In this document: positions 1-5,164 of the stretch, one piece after another
Layout: each line of letters starts with the position of its first letter
Numbering within the stretch: the first letter of the stretch is position 1
NCBI GenBank assembly: GCA_021203945.1
Contig: JAJQAF010000224.1
Coordinates: 1 to 5,164 of the forward strand
Direction: 5' to 3'
DNA length: 5,164 bases
Origin: Campylobacter sp.
GTDB lineage: Bacteria > Campylobacterota > Campylobacteria > Campylobacterales > Campylobacteraceae
Position numbers and translations under genes: made by a program
The notes under the pieces: generated by a model
The model's database searches: none
Seen by the model: the letters and a program-made list of their open reading frames with translations, nothing else
Told to the model about the DNA's origin: nothing

Positions 1-948
1 TTATATGAGGCAAAATTTGCCGCAGAGTTTGTAGGAGGAGAGATTCATACGTATTCGCCCGCGTTTAAGGACGATGAGATTGATGAAATTTTATCCGTAT
101 CAAAGCATGTCGTTTTTAACTCTCTTAATCAATGGCTTAAATTTAAGGACATTGCCCTAAAAAGCGGTGTTTCTTGCGGACTTCGCGTAAATCCGCAAAG
201 CTCGGCGTCGCCGAGTGAGGCTTATAATCCGTGTGCGCGTTTTAGTCGTCTTGGTATCACGCGGGCGAATTTTGATAAATTTGAAAGTTTAGAAGGCATT
301 GACGGGTTACATTTTCACGCACTTTGCGAAGAGAGTGCTGAGAGTTTGGAGAGCGTGCTTATGGCGTTTGAAGAACAATTCGGCGAGTTTATACCAAAGA
401 TGAAATGGATAAATTTCGGCGGCGGACATCATATCACAAAAGAGGGCTACAACGTTGAGCTTTTAATAAATTTGATTAAAAATTTCCGCGAAAAATACGG
501 CGTGCAGATCTATTTGGAGCCGGGCGAAGCGGTGGGCTGGCAATGCGGATTTTTGATTGCGAGCGTGCTTGATATAGTTGAAAACGAAAAGAATATCGCT
601 ATTTTGGACGTTTCAGCCGAAGCTCATATGCCCGACACCGTGTTAATGCCGTATCGTCCTGCGGTACGCGGCGAGAGCAAAAGGGGCGAATTTAGCTATC
701 GTTTGGGCGCAAATACCTGTCTTGCAGGCGACATTATAGGGCTTGATGCGGGGAATGCGGAGTATAAATTTAATGAGCCGCTAAAAATCGGAGATAAGAT
801 AATCTTTGAGGATCAAATCCACTACACTATCGTGAAAAACACGACTTTTAACGGCGTCAAACTGCCCGATTTGCTGCTTCTTACCGAGCAAAACGAGCTA
901 AAAACGATACGAAAATTCGGCTATGAGCAATATAGGGATAGAAATTAA
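1..948 (+). CDS. nspC: Carboxynorspermidine (carboxyspermidine) decarboxylase, 5'-truncated by window edge
   Basis: This is a PLP-dependent, alanine-racemase-fold decarboxylase that removes CO2 from carboxy(nor)spermidine in the cytoplasm. It is the last step of the alternative spermidine route used by Campylobacter in place of SAM-decarboxylase/SpeE. The frame is open from base 1 to the TAA at 946-948, giving 315 visible codons. The family is about 375-385 residues, so roughly 60-70 N-terminal residues, including the PLP lysine region, lie before the window. Visible family motifs are GGEIHTYSP near the start, GGGHHIT (about 418-438), LEPGEAVGW (about 514-540), a TCLAGD motif with the candidate active-site Cys codon at 718-720, and EDQIHYTIVKNTTFNG near the end. 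An internal ATG at 346 is not the start, because homology continues upstream to base 1. The stop is 8 bases before the next gene, so the two are probably co-transcribed. The family assignment is firm. Confidence 0.93.
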   Translation, partial: LYEAKFAAEFVGGEIHTYSPAFKDDEIDEILSVSKHVVFNSLNQWLKFKDIALKSGVSCGLRVNPQSSASPSEAYNPCARFSRLGITRANFDKFESLEGIDGLHFHALCEESAESLESVLMAFEEQFGEFIPKMKWINFGGGHHITKEGYNVELLINLIKNFREKYGVQIYLEPGEAVGWQCGFLIASVLDIVENEKNIAILDVSAEAHMPDTVLMPYRPAVRGESKRGEFSYRLGANTCLAGDIIGLDAGNAEYKFNEPLKIGDKIIFEDQIHYTIVKNTTFNGVKLPDLLLLTEQNELKTIRKFGYEQYRDRN

Positions 949-956
949 GGGGCAAA

Positions 957-2216
957 ATGCTGGTAAATAAAACTTATGAGATAGTATCAACCGACGATAT
1001 CGAGCTTGGTATCAAGCGTGAGTCGCTTTTGGAATTTCGTTTAAGCTTTGATGACGAGTGTGAAATGAACGCGATAGTTTTTATCGTGCCGGGACTAGGC
1101 GGCGATGCAAACGATAACTATAAGGAGCATTTGGCGGAATTTACAGCGAGAGAATTTAACGTGGCTGTAGCGAGCGTGAATTATCATTGTATCGGCAATC
1201 GTCCTCAAACAGGAGCTAAATACTTTTTTGATAAGGCGGATCAATTTATCTTAAAAAAGAAATGCGATGAGATCGGCATTTCTCTTGATGGCGATCTTAG
1301 CTTTTTGGAGCAATCACAGCTTGCGATAGATACTTTACTAAAGATAAGCAATCTCATCAATTCTAAAAAGGATAGAGGTGAGCTGGCGAAAGATTTTTTG
1401 CTTCATATCTCGCTTACGTTGCAACCGACTAAAAACGAATATCAAAATTTCGGCATTATGCAAGCTATGGATCTGCTAAACGCCTTAAAATTTATCAAAA
1501 AATCGGCTCCGTTTAAAATGGGGGGGGGTTCGCACGAGATAGATAAATTGCCCGTTATCGTGGTCGGTAGCTCGCACGGCGGATATTTGGCGCATATGGC
1601 GGCAAAAATCGCTCCTTGGCTGATTGACGGCGTGATAGATAATAGTAGCTATGCGAAGTATCCGTTTAGATTTGTCGGATTTGGTAAGGAGATTGATTAC
1701 ACTAAATATTGCGGTTACCAAACGACAAAAGTTTTAGACAATGCGAGTATCTATGTGTCCGATAAGACGCTTTGGACGCTAGATAGCAACTCCGAAAGAT
1801 ATTTTAGCGAGGCTAGAGAAGAGATACGTTATGTGCTAAATTTAGATCATTTAAAAACACAAAGCAAATATCCAAAGCCCATTTACGTGAGCTATCACTC
1901 GGCAAAGGACGAATACACCGCACCCGCAAACGATAAAGCCGAGCTTTATGAAGTGCTAAAGGAGCTTAAATTTGATGCAAGTCTAACGATGATAAAAGAT
2001 GAGAGTCAAATCGACGGCAAATTTATAAAAAATCTCACTCACGGAATGGATATGTCAATCAAAAGCCTTATAATAAAAGAGCTTCCGATAATGCTAAAAA
2101 AGCTTGCTAAACGTAAAAAACCAAAGCGATGTTCTAAAAACATAAGCTACGTAAGCGTAGATAGGACGTATAAATTTTATGAGGATGAAAGCAGGGTGGG
2201 TTTGGAAATTTTATAG
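957..2216 (+). CDS. DUF2920 ('617 family') alpha/beta-hydrolase-like protein, phase-variable via G9 tract
   Basis: This 419-residue protein resembles the Campylobacter DUF2920 or '617' family (C. jejuni Cj0617/Cj1305c/Cj1306c type), known from the flagellin-glycosylation region and often carrying poly-G tracts. Its biochemical function is not established. Hydrolase-like features are visible: a VPGLGGD turn at about residues 44-50 (oxyanion-type loop), a nucleophile elbow GSSHG with Ser206, a DEYTAP segment with Asp318, and an LTHG segment with His362. Together Ser206-Asp318-His362 form a plausible but inferred catalytic triad. The tail (about 381-391) is rich in Lys/Arg. No signal peptide or membrane segment is seen, so it is probably cytoplasmic. 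An AAGGGG ribosome site at 947-952 overlaps the nspC stop and supports the ATG at 957. Nine G at 1520-1528 encode Met188-Gly-Gly-Gly, and the reading frame here is intact. An esterase or acyl-transfer role in surface glycan modification is only a guess. Confidence 0.88.
   Translation: MLVNKTYEIVSTDDIELGIKRESLLEFRLSFDDECEMNAIVFIVPGLGGDANDNYKEHLAEFTAREFNVAVASVNYHCIGNRPQTGAKYFFDKADQFILKKKCDEIGISLDGDLSFLEQSQLAIDTLLKISNLINSKKDRGELAKDFLLHISLTLQPTKNEYQNFGIMQAMDLLNALKFIKKSAPFKMGGGSHEIDKLPVIVVGSSHGGYLAHMAAKIAPWLIDGVIDNSSYAKYPFRFVGFGKEIDYTKYCGYQTTKVLDNASIYVSDKTLWTLDSNSERYFSEAREEIRYVLNLDHLKTQSKYPKPIYVSYHSAKDEYTAPANDKAELYEVLKELKFDASLTMIKDESQIDGKFIKNLTHGMDMSIKSLIIKELPIMLKKLAKRKKPKRCSKNISYVSVDRTYKFYEDESRVGLEIL
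1520..1528 (+). repeat. Homopolymeric G9 tract inside the DUF2920 gene (candidate phase-variation switch)
   Basis: Nine consecutive G begin with the last base of the Met188 codon. With nine G the gene reads through to 2216. With ten G the frame becomes GGG-FARDR and stops at once, giving about 196 residues. With eight G it becomes GG-VRTR and stops, giving about 194 residues. Either change ends the protein before the nucleophile Ser206. Runs of 8 or more G are well-known slipped-strand contingency loci in Campylobacter. Actual length variation in a population cannot be seen from one sequence. Confidence 0.88.
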
Positions 2217-2449
2217 GTTTGATTATTAATTTAGTCTCAAAAGCTTTGTTTGACGGTGATATAAATAAAGCTTCACAAGGCTTACAAAATTAAAAAAATA
2301 GCAAAAATTTTTGCCTTTAAAAATTCAAATCTTATATTAAAATATATAAGTTAAAAAGGTATATTTAAGAAAGTTTTTACTTAAAAACGCTAAGCCAAAA
2401 AAAGATATGGTTTCATCGTAGAAATCTAAAAATAAAATTTAGGGTAAAA
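2217..2449. other. AT-rich intergenic stretch with no recognisable gene; possible junction where fdhA is missing
   Basis: There are stops in all forward frames and no convincing protein similarity. It contains several short inverted repeats: AAGCTTT at 2241-2247 with AAAGCTT at 2267-2273 (19-base loop), a 14-base palindrome GCAAAAATTTTTGC at 2301-2314, and CTTATAT at 2331-2337 with ATATAAG at 2344-2350. None has the GC-rich stem plus T-run of a clear terminator. The AT-rich block around 2331-2360 contains TATA-like hexamers that could be a sigma-70 -10 region for the fdh remnant, but no choice between them is possible by eye. In campylobacterial fdh clusters fdhA directly precedes fdhB, and no part of it is recognisable here. 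Confidence 0.5.
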
Positions 2450-3049
2450 ATGACGCAAAACGACGCTTAAATTTTACTGTGACAACGGTTGTTGTATAAG
2501 ATTGTGGCTGTTCGGTAGCATGCGATGAAGCTCACGAACTACCTTTGGCGTTCGCCGTTGCCGCGTTATAACATTAAACGAAGGCGTGCAGGGCAAGGAG
2601 GTTTGACCTCTATCGCTTGTATGCATTGCGACGAAGCACCTTGCTCGCTTTTGCCCTGTAGAGTTTTTATATCGGAGACGACGGGATAGTGCTTTACGAT
2701 AAAGATATGCATAGGTTGCGGATACTGTTTATATGCATGCCCGTTCGGTGCGCCGCAATTGCCTAGAAAAGGTGTTTTCGGCGTAAAAGAAAGTATGTTT
2801 AAATGCACGATGTAAGCGAAGTCTACAAATACTTAAATCGAAGCCGAAGAGTATGGACAAAATAAAATTTCTGAGGGCAAAGCGCCCGTCTGTGCGGCAA
2901 TGTGTTCCGCTAAAGCTTTACTTGTGGGAGAATCTGATATAATAGAGCAGATTTATCAAGCTCGGGTCAGCGCAAGAGGATATGGTGTCAAAGATATCAA
3001 AGAATCTCCGACTTGGAAAATCGCGTATTATACAAAGGACAGAGTATGA
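2450..3049 (+). pseudogene. fdhB: Decayed formate dehydrogenase iron-sulfur subunit (beta)
   Basis: The ancestral product was the 4x[4Fe-4S] electron-transfer subunit between the molybdenum/tungsten catalytic subunit FdhA and cytochrome FdhC on the periplasmic side. The protein is readable only in pieces: KFYCDN (2469-2486), DCGCSVACDEAHELPL (2500-2547), VRRCRVITLNEGVQGKE (2550-2600) then TGA at 2604, SIACMHCDEAPCSL (2609-2650), CPVE (2652-2663), FYIGDDGIVLYDKD (2665-2706), CIGCGYCLYACPFGAPQ (2708-2758), stops TAA 2813 and TAA 2834, and a last open part from 2837 containing EAEEYGQNK, APVCAAMCSAKALL and SPTWKIAYY, ending at TGA 3047-3049. That is six frame changes, or seven if the ATG at 2450 was the start. 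The first cluster motif also lacks one codon (CIDC-G-C instead of CIDCxGC). Length (600 bp) fits a family protein of about 200-215 residues with small deletions, so this is a nearly full-length copy that has collected point lesions. Cluster-binding cysteines remain well recognisable, which points to recent decay. Confidence 0.9.
3034..3039 (+). promoter_or_regulatory. Ribosome binding site of fdhC inside the fdhB remnant
   Basis: AAAGGA lies six bases before the ATG at 3046. It decides that start over an in-frame TTG at 3013, which has no comparable site and would put extra residues before a good signal-like sequence. Because the site is intact, fdhC could be translated without ribosomes arriving from fdhB. 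Confidence 0.65.
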
Positions 3050-3990
3050 GAGTATTTCTTGCTTTTATCTCCTGCGTGATAAGTGTTTTCGCTTTAAATA
3101 CTCCCGACGGAACTAATCAATATAATAGTAACGTTTGGGCGGCGGCGAGGATCGAAAATATCAAGCCTTACGAAGACGGGCTTGGTCCGATTTTCACTTT
3201 CATTCAGGGAAATGATTACTTCGCCTATGGTGTTGTAACTATTATTTTGGCGGTTATTGCAGCGTTTGCTTTGCATTTTCTGATAATCGGACCGAAACAT
3301 TTTAGCCATGACGGCAAAAAGGTGTATGCCTTTAATATCATTGAGAGAGTATCTCACGGTATGGCGGCGATTTCTTGGGTCGTGCTTGTTCCGACGGGCA
3401 TTATTATGATGTGGGGCAGTGCGTTCGGCGGTGGAGTGTTTGTAAATCTTATGCAAAATTTACACGTTTTTGCAACCGTTTTATTTGCGATTTCGGTTAC
3501 TCCGATGATTCTTTACTGGACAAAAAGAATGCTTCCGGCAATCTACGACATCAGATGGATGTTGATTGTAGGCGGCTATCTTTCGAAGAAAAAGAGTCCT
3601 GTTCCGGCCGGTAAATTTAACGCCGGGCAGAAGGCTTGGTATTGGGTGGCGATCCCGGGCGGTCTGGTGATGATAGCGACTGGTGCGGCGATGTATTTCC
3701 TCGACTTTTCAACGCCGAACGCTTCGAGCTTACTGGGAATATCTCAGATTAATATTTTACGTATGAGCGCTATCATACACAATATATTAGGAATAGTTTG
3801 TGCGGTTTTCTTCTTGGTTCATATCTATATGGCGGCTATCGCTATCCACGGCGCTATTTGGTCAATGATTACGGGATATAAAGAAGAGGAGGAGGTATAT
3901 GTTTTACATCATTATTGGTATCAAGAGCTTATATCTAAAAATAAAATTCCCGTATCCGACTACGAAAAAGTTTATAACAAACTAAGCTAA
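3046..3990 (+). CDS. fdhC: Formate dehydrogenase cytochrome b subunit (gamma)
   Basis: This is the integral-membrane di-heme cytochrome b that takes electrons from the FdhAB module and reduces menaquinone. The 314-residue length matches campylobacterial FdhC (about 310). It begins with a hydrophobic signal-like segment (residues 2-17, MRVFLAFISCVISVFA) and a polar, probably periplasmic stretch to about 57. Likely membrane helices follow at about 58-82, 105-124, 138-158, 202-220 and 242-266. Candidate heme histidines are His104 (ERVSHG), His140 (NLHVF), His245 (IIHN) and His259 (LVHIY). The 14-residue spacing of the last pair equals that of the E. coli FdnI ligands His155/His169. The start ATG overlaps the fdhB stop as ATGA (3046-3049), the arrangement of a translationally coupled operon. 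The frame is intact with no lesions although fdhB is ruined. Its present partner is unknown: either another fdhAB in the genome or none. Confidence 0.92.
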   Translation: MRVFLAFISCVISVFALNTPDGTNQYNSNVWAAARIENIKPYEDGLGPIFTFIQGNDYFAYGVVTIILAVIAAFALHFLIIGPKHFSHDGKKVYAFNIIERVSHGMAAISWVVLVPTGIIMMWGSAFGGGVFVNLMQNLHVFATVLFAISVTPMILYWTKRMLPAIYDIRWMLIVGGYLSKKKSPVPAGKFNAGQKAWYWVAIPGGLVMIATGAAMYFLDFSTPNASSLLGISQINILRMSAIIHNILGIVCAVFFLVHIYMAAIAIHGAIWSMITGYKEEEEVYVLHHYWYQELISKNKIPVSDYEKVYNKLS

Positions 3991-3997
3991 ATTTTAT

Positions 3998-4031
3998 AAC
4001 TTTACCCTTGTTTTACCGCGAGGGTAAAGTT
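3998..4031. terminator. Hairpin between fdhC and fdhD, probable (weak) terminator
   Basis: AACTTTACCCT (3998-4008) pairs perfectly over 11 bp with AGGGTAAAGTT (4021-4031). T-G-T (4009-4011) can add G-C/wobble pairs with G-C-G (4018-4020), leaving a six-base loop. Only two more T follow the stem (4032-4033), so the U-tract is short. It starts 7 bases after the fdhC stop and ends 26 bases before fdhD. It may end or attenuate fdhC transcripts, or simply stabilise the fdhC mRNA end. Confidence 0.65.
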
Positions 4032-4057
4032 TTATCATAAAACTACAAGGCGCGCGC

Positions 4058-4840
4058 TTGCAACCTATATTCACTACAAACATAACTAAATTTAAGGCTG
4101 ACGACACTCTCTTGATAGAAGACATACTTGTTCGCGAGATAAAATTCGACATTATCGTAAATAACGTAAAACTAGGCTCGGTTATGGCAACGCCGATCGA
4201 TTTGGACGCACTTGCGATCGGGTATTTGCTTAGTGAAAATATCGTTTCGAGTTTTAAAGATATAAAAAGTGTAAATTTAAGCGCCGATTTTTTAAGTATT
4301 GATATAAAAGCCGATGTAAATGAAAAGAGTTTAAGAAAATTAACGTTTGAAAACGTGATTATCAGTGGTTGCGGCAGAAGCGTAACGGCAAATATCGATC
4401 CCGACGCATTGAGCGCAAAATTTATAAAAAGCCGCGTAAAATTTAGGCGTGCGGACATCTCTAAGCAGATGAACGAATTTTACTCTCAGTGCGAACTATA
4501 CGAAAAAACGGGCTGCGTGCATACGGCAAAACTATATGCGAGCGGCGGCGAATTTTTTATCGGAGAGGACATAGCTCAGCACAACACGATAGATAAAGCC
4601 GTGGGTAAAGCGGCAATGAAGGGTATAGATTTAAGCGATACTTTTTTGATGGTTAGCGGCAGACTAAGCTCGGAAATGGTAGTTAAAGCCGTAATGAACG
4701 CCATACCCGTGATTATTTCTCGCACGGCGCCCACAAGCCTCGGTGTATTGATAGCCAGAAAATTTAATCTCACGCTTTGCGGCTTTGCGCGTGGAGAAAA
4801 TTTAAACGTTTATAGCGGATTGGAGCGAATTTATGTCTAA
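4058..4840 (+). CDS. fdhD: Formate dehydrogenase accessory sulfurtransferase FdhD
   Basis: FdhD passes sulfur from a cysteine desulfurase to the Mo/W-bis-MGD cofactor, a step required for active formate dehydrogenase; it acts in the cytoplasm. The 260-residue protein shows the family motifs: MATPIDLDALAIGYLLSE (43-60), SGCGRS with Cys105 (103-108), TGCVHTAKLY (151-160), EDIAQHNTIDKAVGKA (170-185), SGRLSSEMV (200-208), and TAPTSLGVLIAR then LCGFARG near the end. The E. coli protein has a CxxC loop; here only Cys105 is present at that place, the next position of the motif being Ser. The start is TTG at 4058, supported by AAGG at 4047-4050 with 7-base spacing and by a stop in the same frame at 4025-4027, with no ATG between. 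Its end overlaps the next gene by 8 bases. An intact fdhD implies that some formate dehydrogenase is still matured in this cell. Confidence 0.93.
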   Translation: MQPIFTTNITKFKADDTLLIEDILVREIKFDIIVNNVKLGSVMATPIDLDALAIGYLLSENIVSSFKDIKSVNLSADFLSIDIKADVNEKSLRKLTFENVIISGCGRSVTANIDPDALSAKFIKSRVKFRRADISKQMNEFYSQCELYEKTGCVHTAKLYASGGEFFIGEDIAQHNTIDKAVGKAAMKGIDLSDTFLMVSGRLSSEMVVKAVMNAIPVIISRTAPTSLGVLIARKFNLTLCGFARGENLNVYSGLERIYV

Positions 4841-5164
4841 ACGCGAACAAATCGTAGAGCTGATAGAAAAATTTAAAAATGATAAGGGCGGACTTGATTG
4901 CGGGATAGCCTTTAAATTGGCAAGCAAGCTAGATATTGACGTATCCGTCGTAGGTAAAACCGCAGATGAAATCGGCGTTAAGATAGACGCGTGCGAGCTT
5001 GGGCAATTCGGTAAGCTGGAATTCGGGGATTCAAGTATTTTGGTCTATAAAAATTTACAAAATAAGCTTGACGAGAAAAGACGAATCTTTTGTAGCGACG
5101 CTAGAGACGCCGCAAAAGGCGTGGGACTTAAGAAAATTCGCTCTACTCTAAAAGACTATAATAT
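4833..5164 (+). CDS. Uncharacterised protein coupled to fdhD, possible helix-turn-helix repeat protein (3'-truncated)
   Basis: An open frame starts at ATG 4833-4835, inside the last codons of fdhD, and stays open to the window end (110 full codons). GGAG at 4822-4825 lies 7 bases upstream. I do not recognise a named gene. Residues 21-60 (beginning LDCGIAFKLASKLDI and ending ACELGQFG) have the helical pattern of a small DNA-binding-like unit, and a second similar unit seems to begin at residue 85 (IFCSDARDAAKGVGL). Aligned residues include Cys23/Cys87, Ala26/Ala90 and Ala30/Ala94, so the protein may be an internal duplication whose second half is cut by the window edge. Proteins ending such a unit with a C-x-LG-x-FG signature occur, as I recall, near molybdenum-enzyme genes; in C. 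jejuni a ModE-type regulator follows fdhD. A role in regulation or maturation of formate dehydrogenase is inferred from position only. Confidence 0.75.
   Translation, partial: MSKREQIVELIEKFKNDKGGLDCGIAFKLASKLDIDVSVVGKTADEIGVKIDACELGQFGKLEFGDSSILVYKNLQNKLDEKRRIFCSDARDAAKGVGLKKIRSTLKDYN

Noticed and set aside
2301..2314. Palindrome GCAAAAATTTTTGC as a terminator of the DUF2920 gene
   Set aside because: It is almost all A/T, has no loop without losing pairs and no following T-run, so such a palindrome is expected by chance in AT-rich DNA.
2217..2449. CRISPR array, tRNA or insertion-sequence ends at the possible junction
   Set aside because: No direct repeats with spacers, no cloverleaf and no paired terminal repeats or transposase fragments could be seen.
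2566..2808. Minus-strand open frame of 80 codons
   Set aside because: It is antisense to the readable fdhB remnant; its composition mirrors the opposite strand and it has no recognisable protein features.
3013..3045. In-frame TTG start 11 codons upstream of the fdhC ATG
   Set aside because: This segment overlaps the conserved C-terminal coding region of fdhB and lacks a good ribosome site. The ATG at 3046 has AAAGGA at six bases and starts a signal-like sequence.
2450..3049. Programmed frameshifting or stop-codon recoding (including selenocysteine at TGA 2604) in fdhB
   Set aside because: Six or more shifts in both directions, a lost codon in a cluster motif and TAA stops cannot be explained by recoding; in this family selenocysteine belongs in FdhA, not FdhB.
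3094..3456. Minus-strand open frame of 120 codons (and a + strand frame at 3375-3614) inside fdhC
   Set aside because: Both lie within the well-supported fdhC frame and show no independent start signals or motifs.
3994..4458. Minus-strand open frame of 154 codons overlapping fdhD
   Set aside because: It is a shadow of fdhD, whose motifs are clear on the + strand; the Phe/Ser/Leu-rich product is typical of antisense translation.

Overview
This 5.2 kb window looks like chromosomal DNA of a Campylobacter species. Three things point there: a carboxynorspermidine decarboxylase of the Campylobacter type, a DUF2920 ('617 family') gene carrying a poly-G tract, and formate dehydrogenase (fdh) genes of the campylobacterial type. 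Base composition is less AT-rich than in C. jejuni, which suggests the C. concisus/curvus/rectus/showae group; the species is an inference. All supported genes are on the + strand.

Layout. (1) Positions 1-948 hold the 3' part of nspC (polyamine synthesis), whose start lies before the window. (2) Eight bases later comes a 419-codon DUF2920 alpha/beta-hydrolase-like gene (957-2216). It contains an uninterrupted run of nine G just before its nucleophile-elbow motif, a candidate phase-variation switch that is in frame (ON) here. (3) Positions 2217-2449 are AT-rich and carry no recognisable gene. (4) Positions 2450-3049 are a clearly decayed fdhB, the four-cluster iron-sulfur subunit of formate dehydrogenase. 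Its protein can still be read, but only by switching frame six or seven times and passing in-frame stops. (5) The fdhB remnant overlaps by ATGA an intact fdhC (3046-3990), the membrane cytochrome b subunit. (6) A hairpin resembling a terminator (3998-4031) separates fdhC from fdhD (4058-4840, TTG start), the sulfurtransferase that activates formate dehydrogenase. (7) A further gene starts at 4833, overlaps the end of fdhD and runs off the window; it encodes a small uncharacterised protein with an apparent internal repeat.

Together, the left half is a polyamine gene apparently co-transcribed with a switchable surface-modification-type hydrolase. The right half is the remains of an fdhABCD-type cluster in which the catalytic fdhA is absent from the expected place and fdhB is dead, while fdhC and fdhD remain open. 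The most notable points are the G9 switch, the selective loss of fdhB beside an intact fdhC, and the uncharacterised gene coupled to fdhD.
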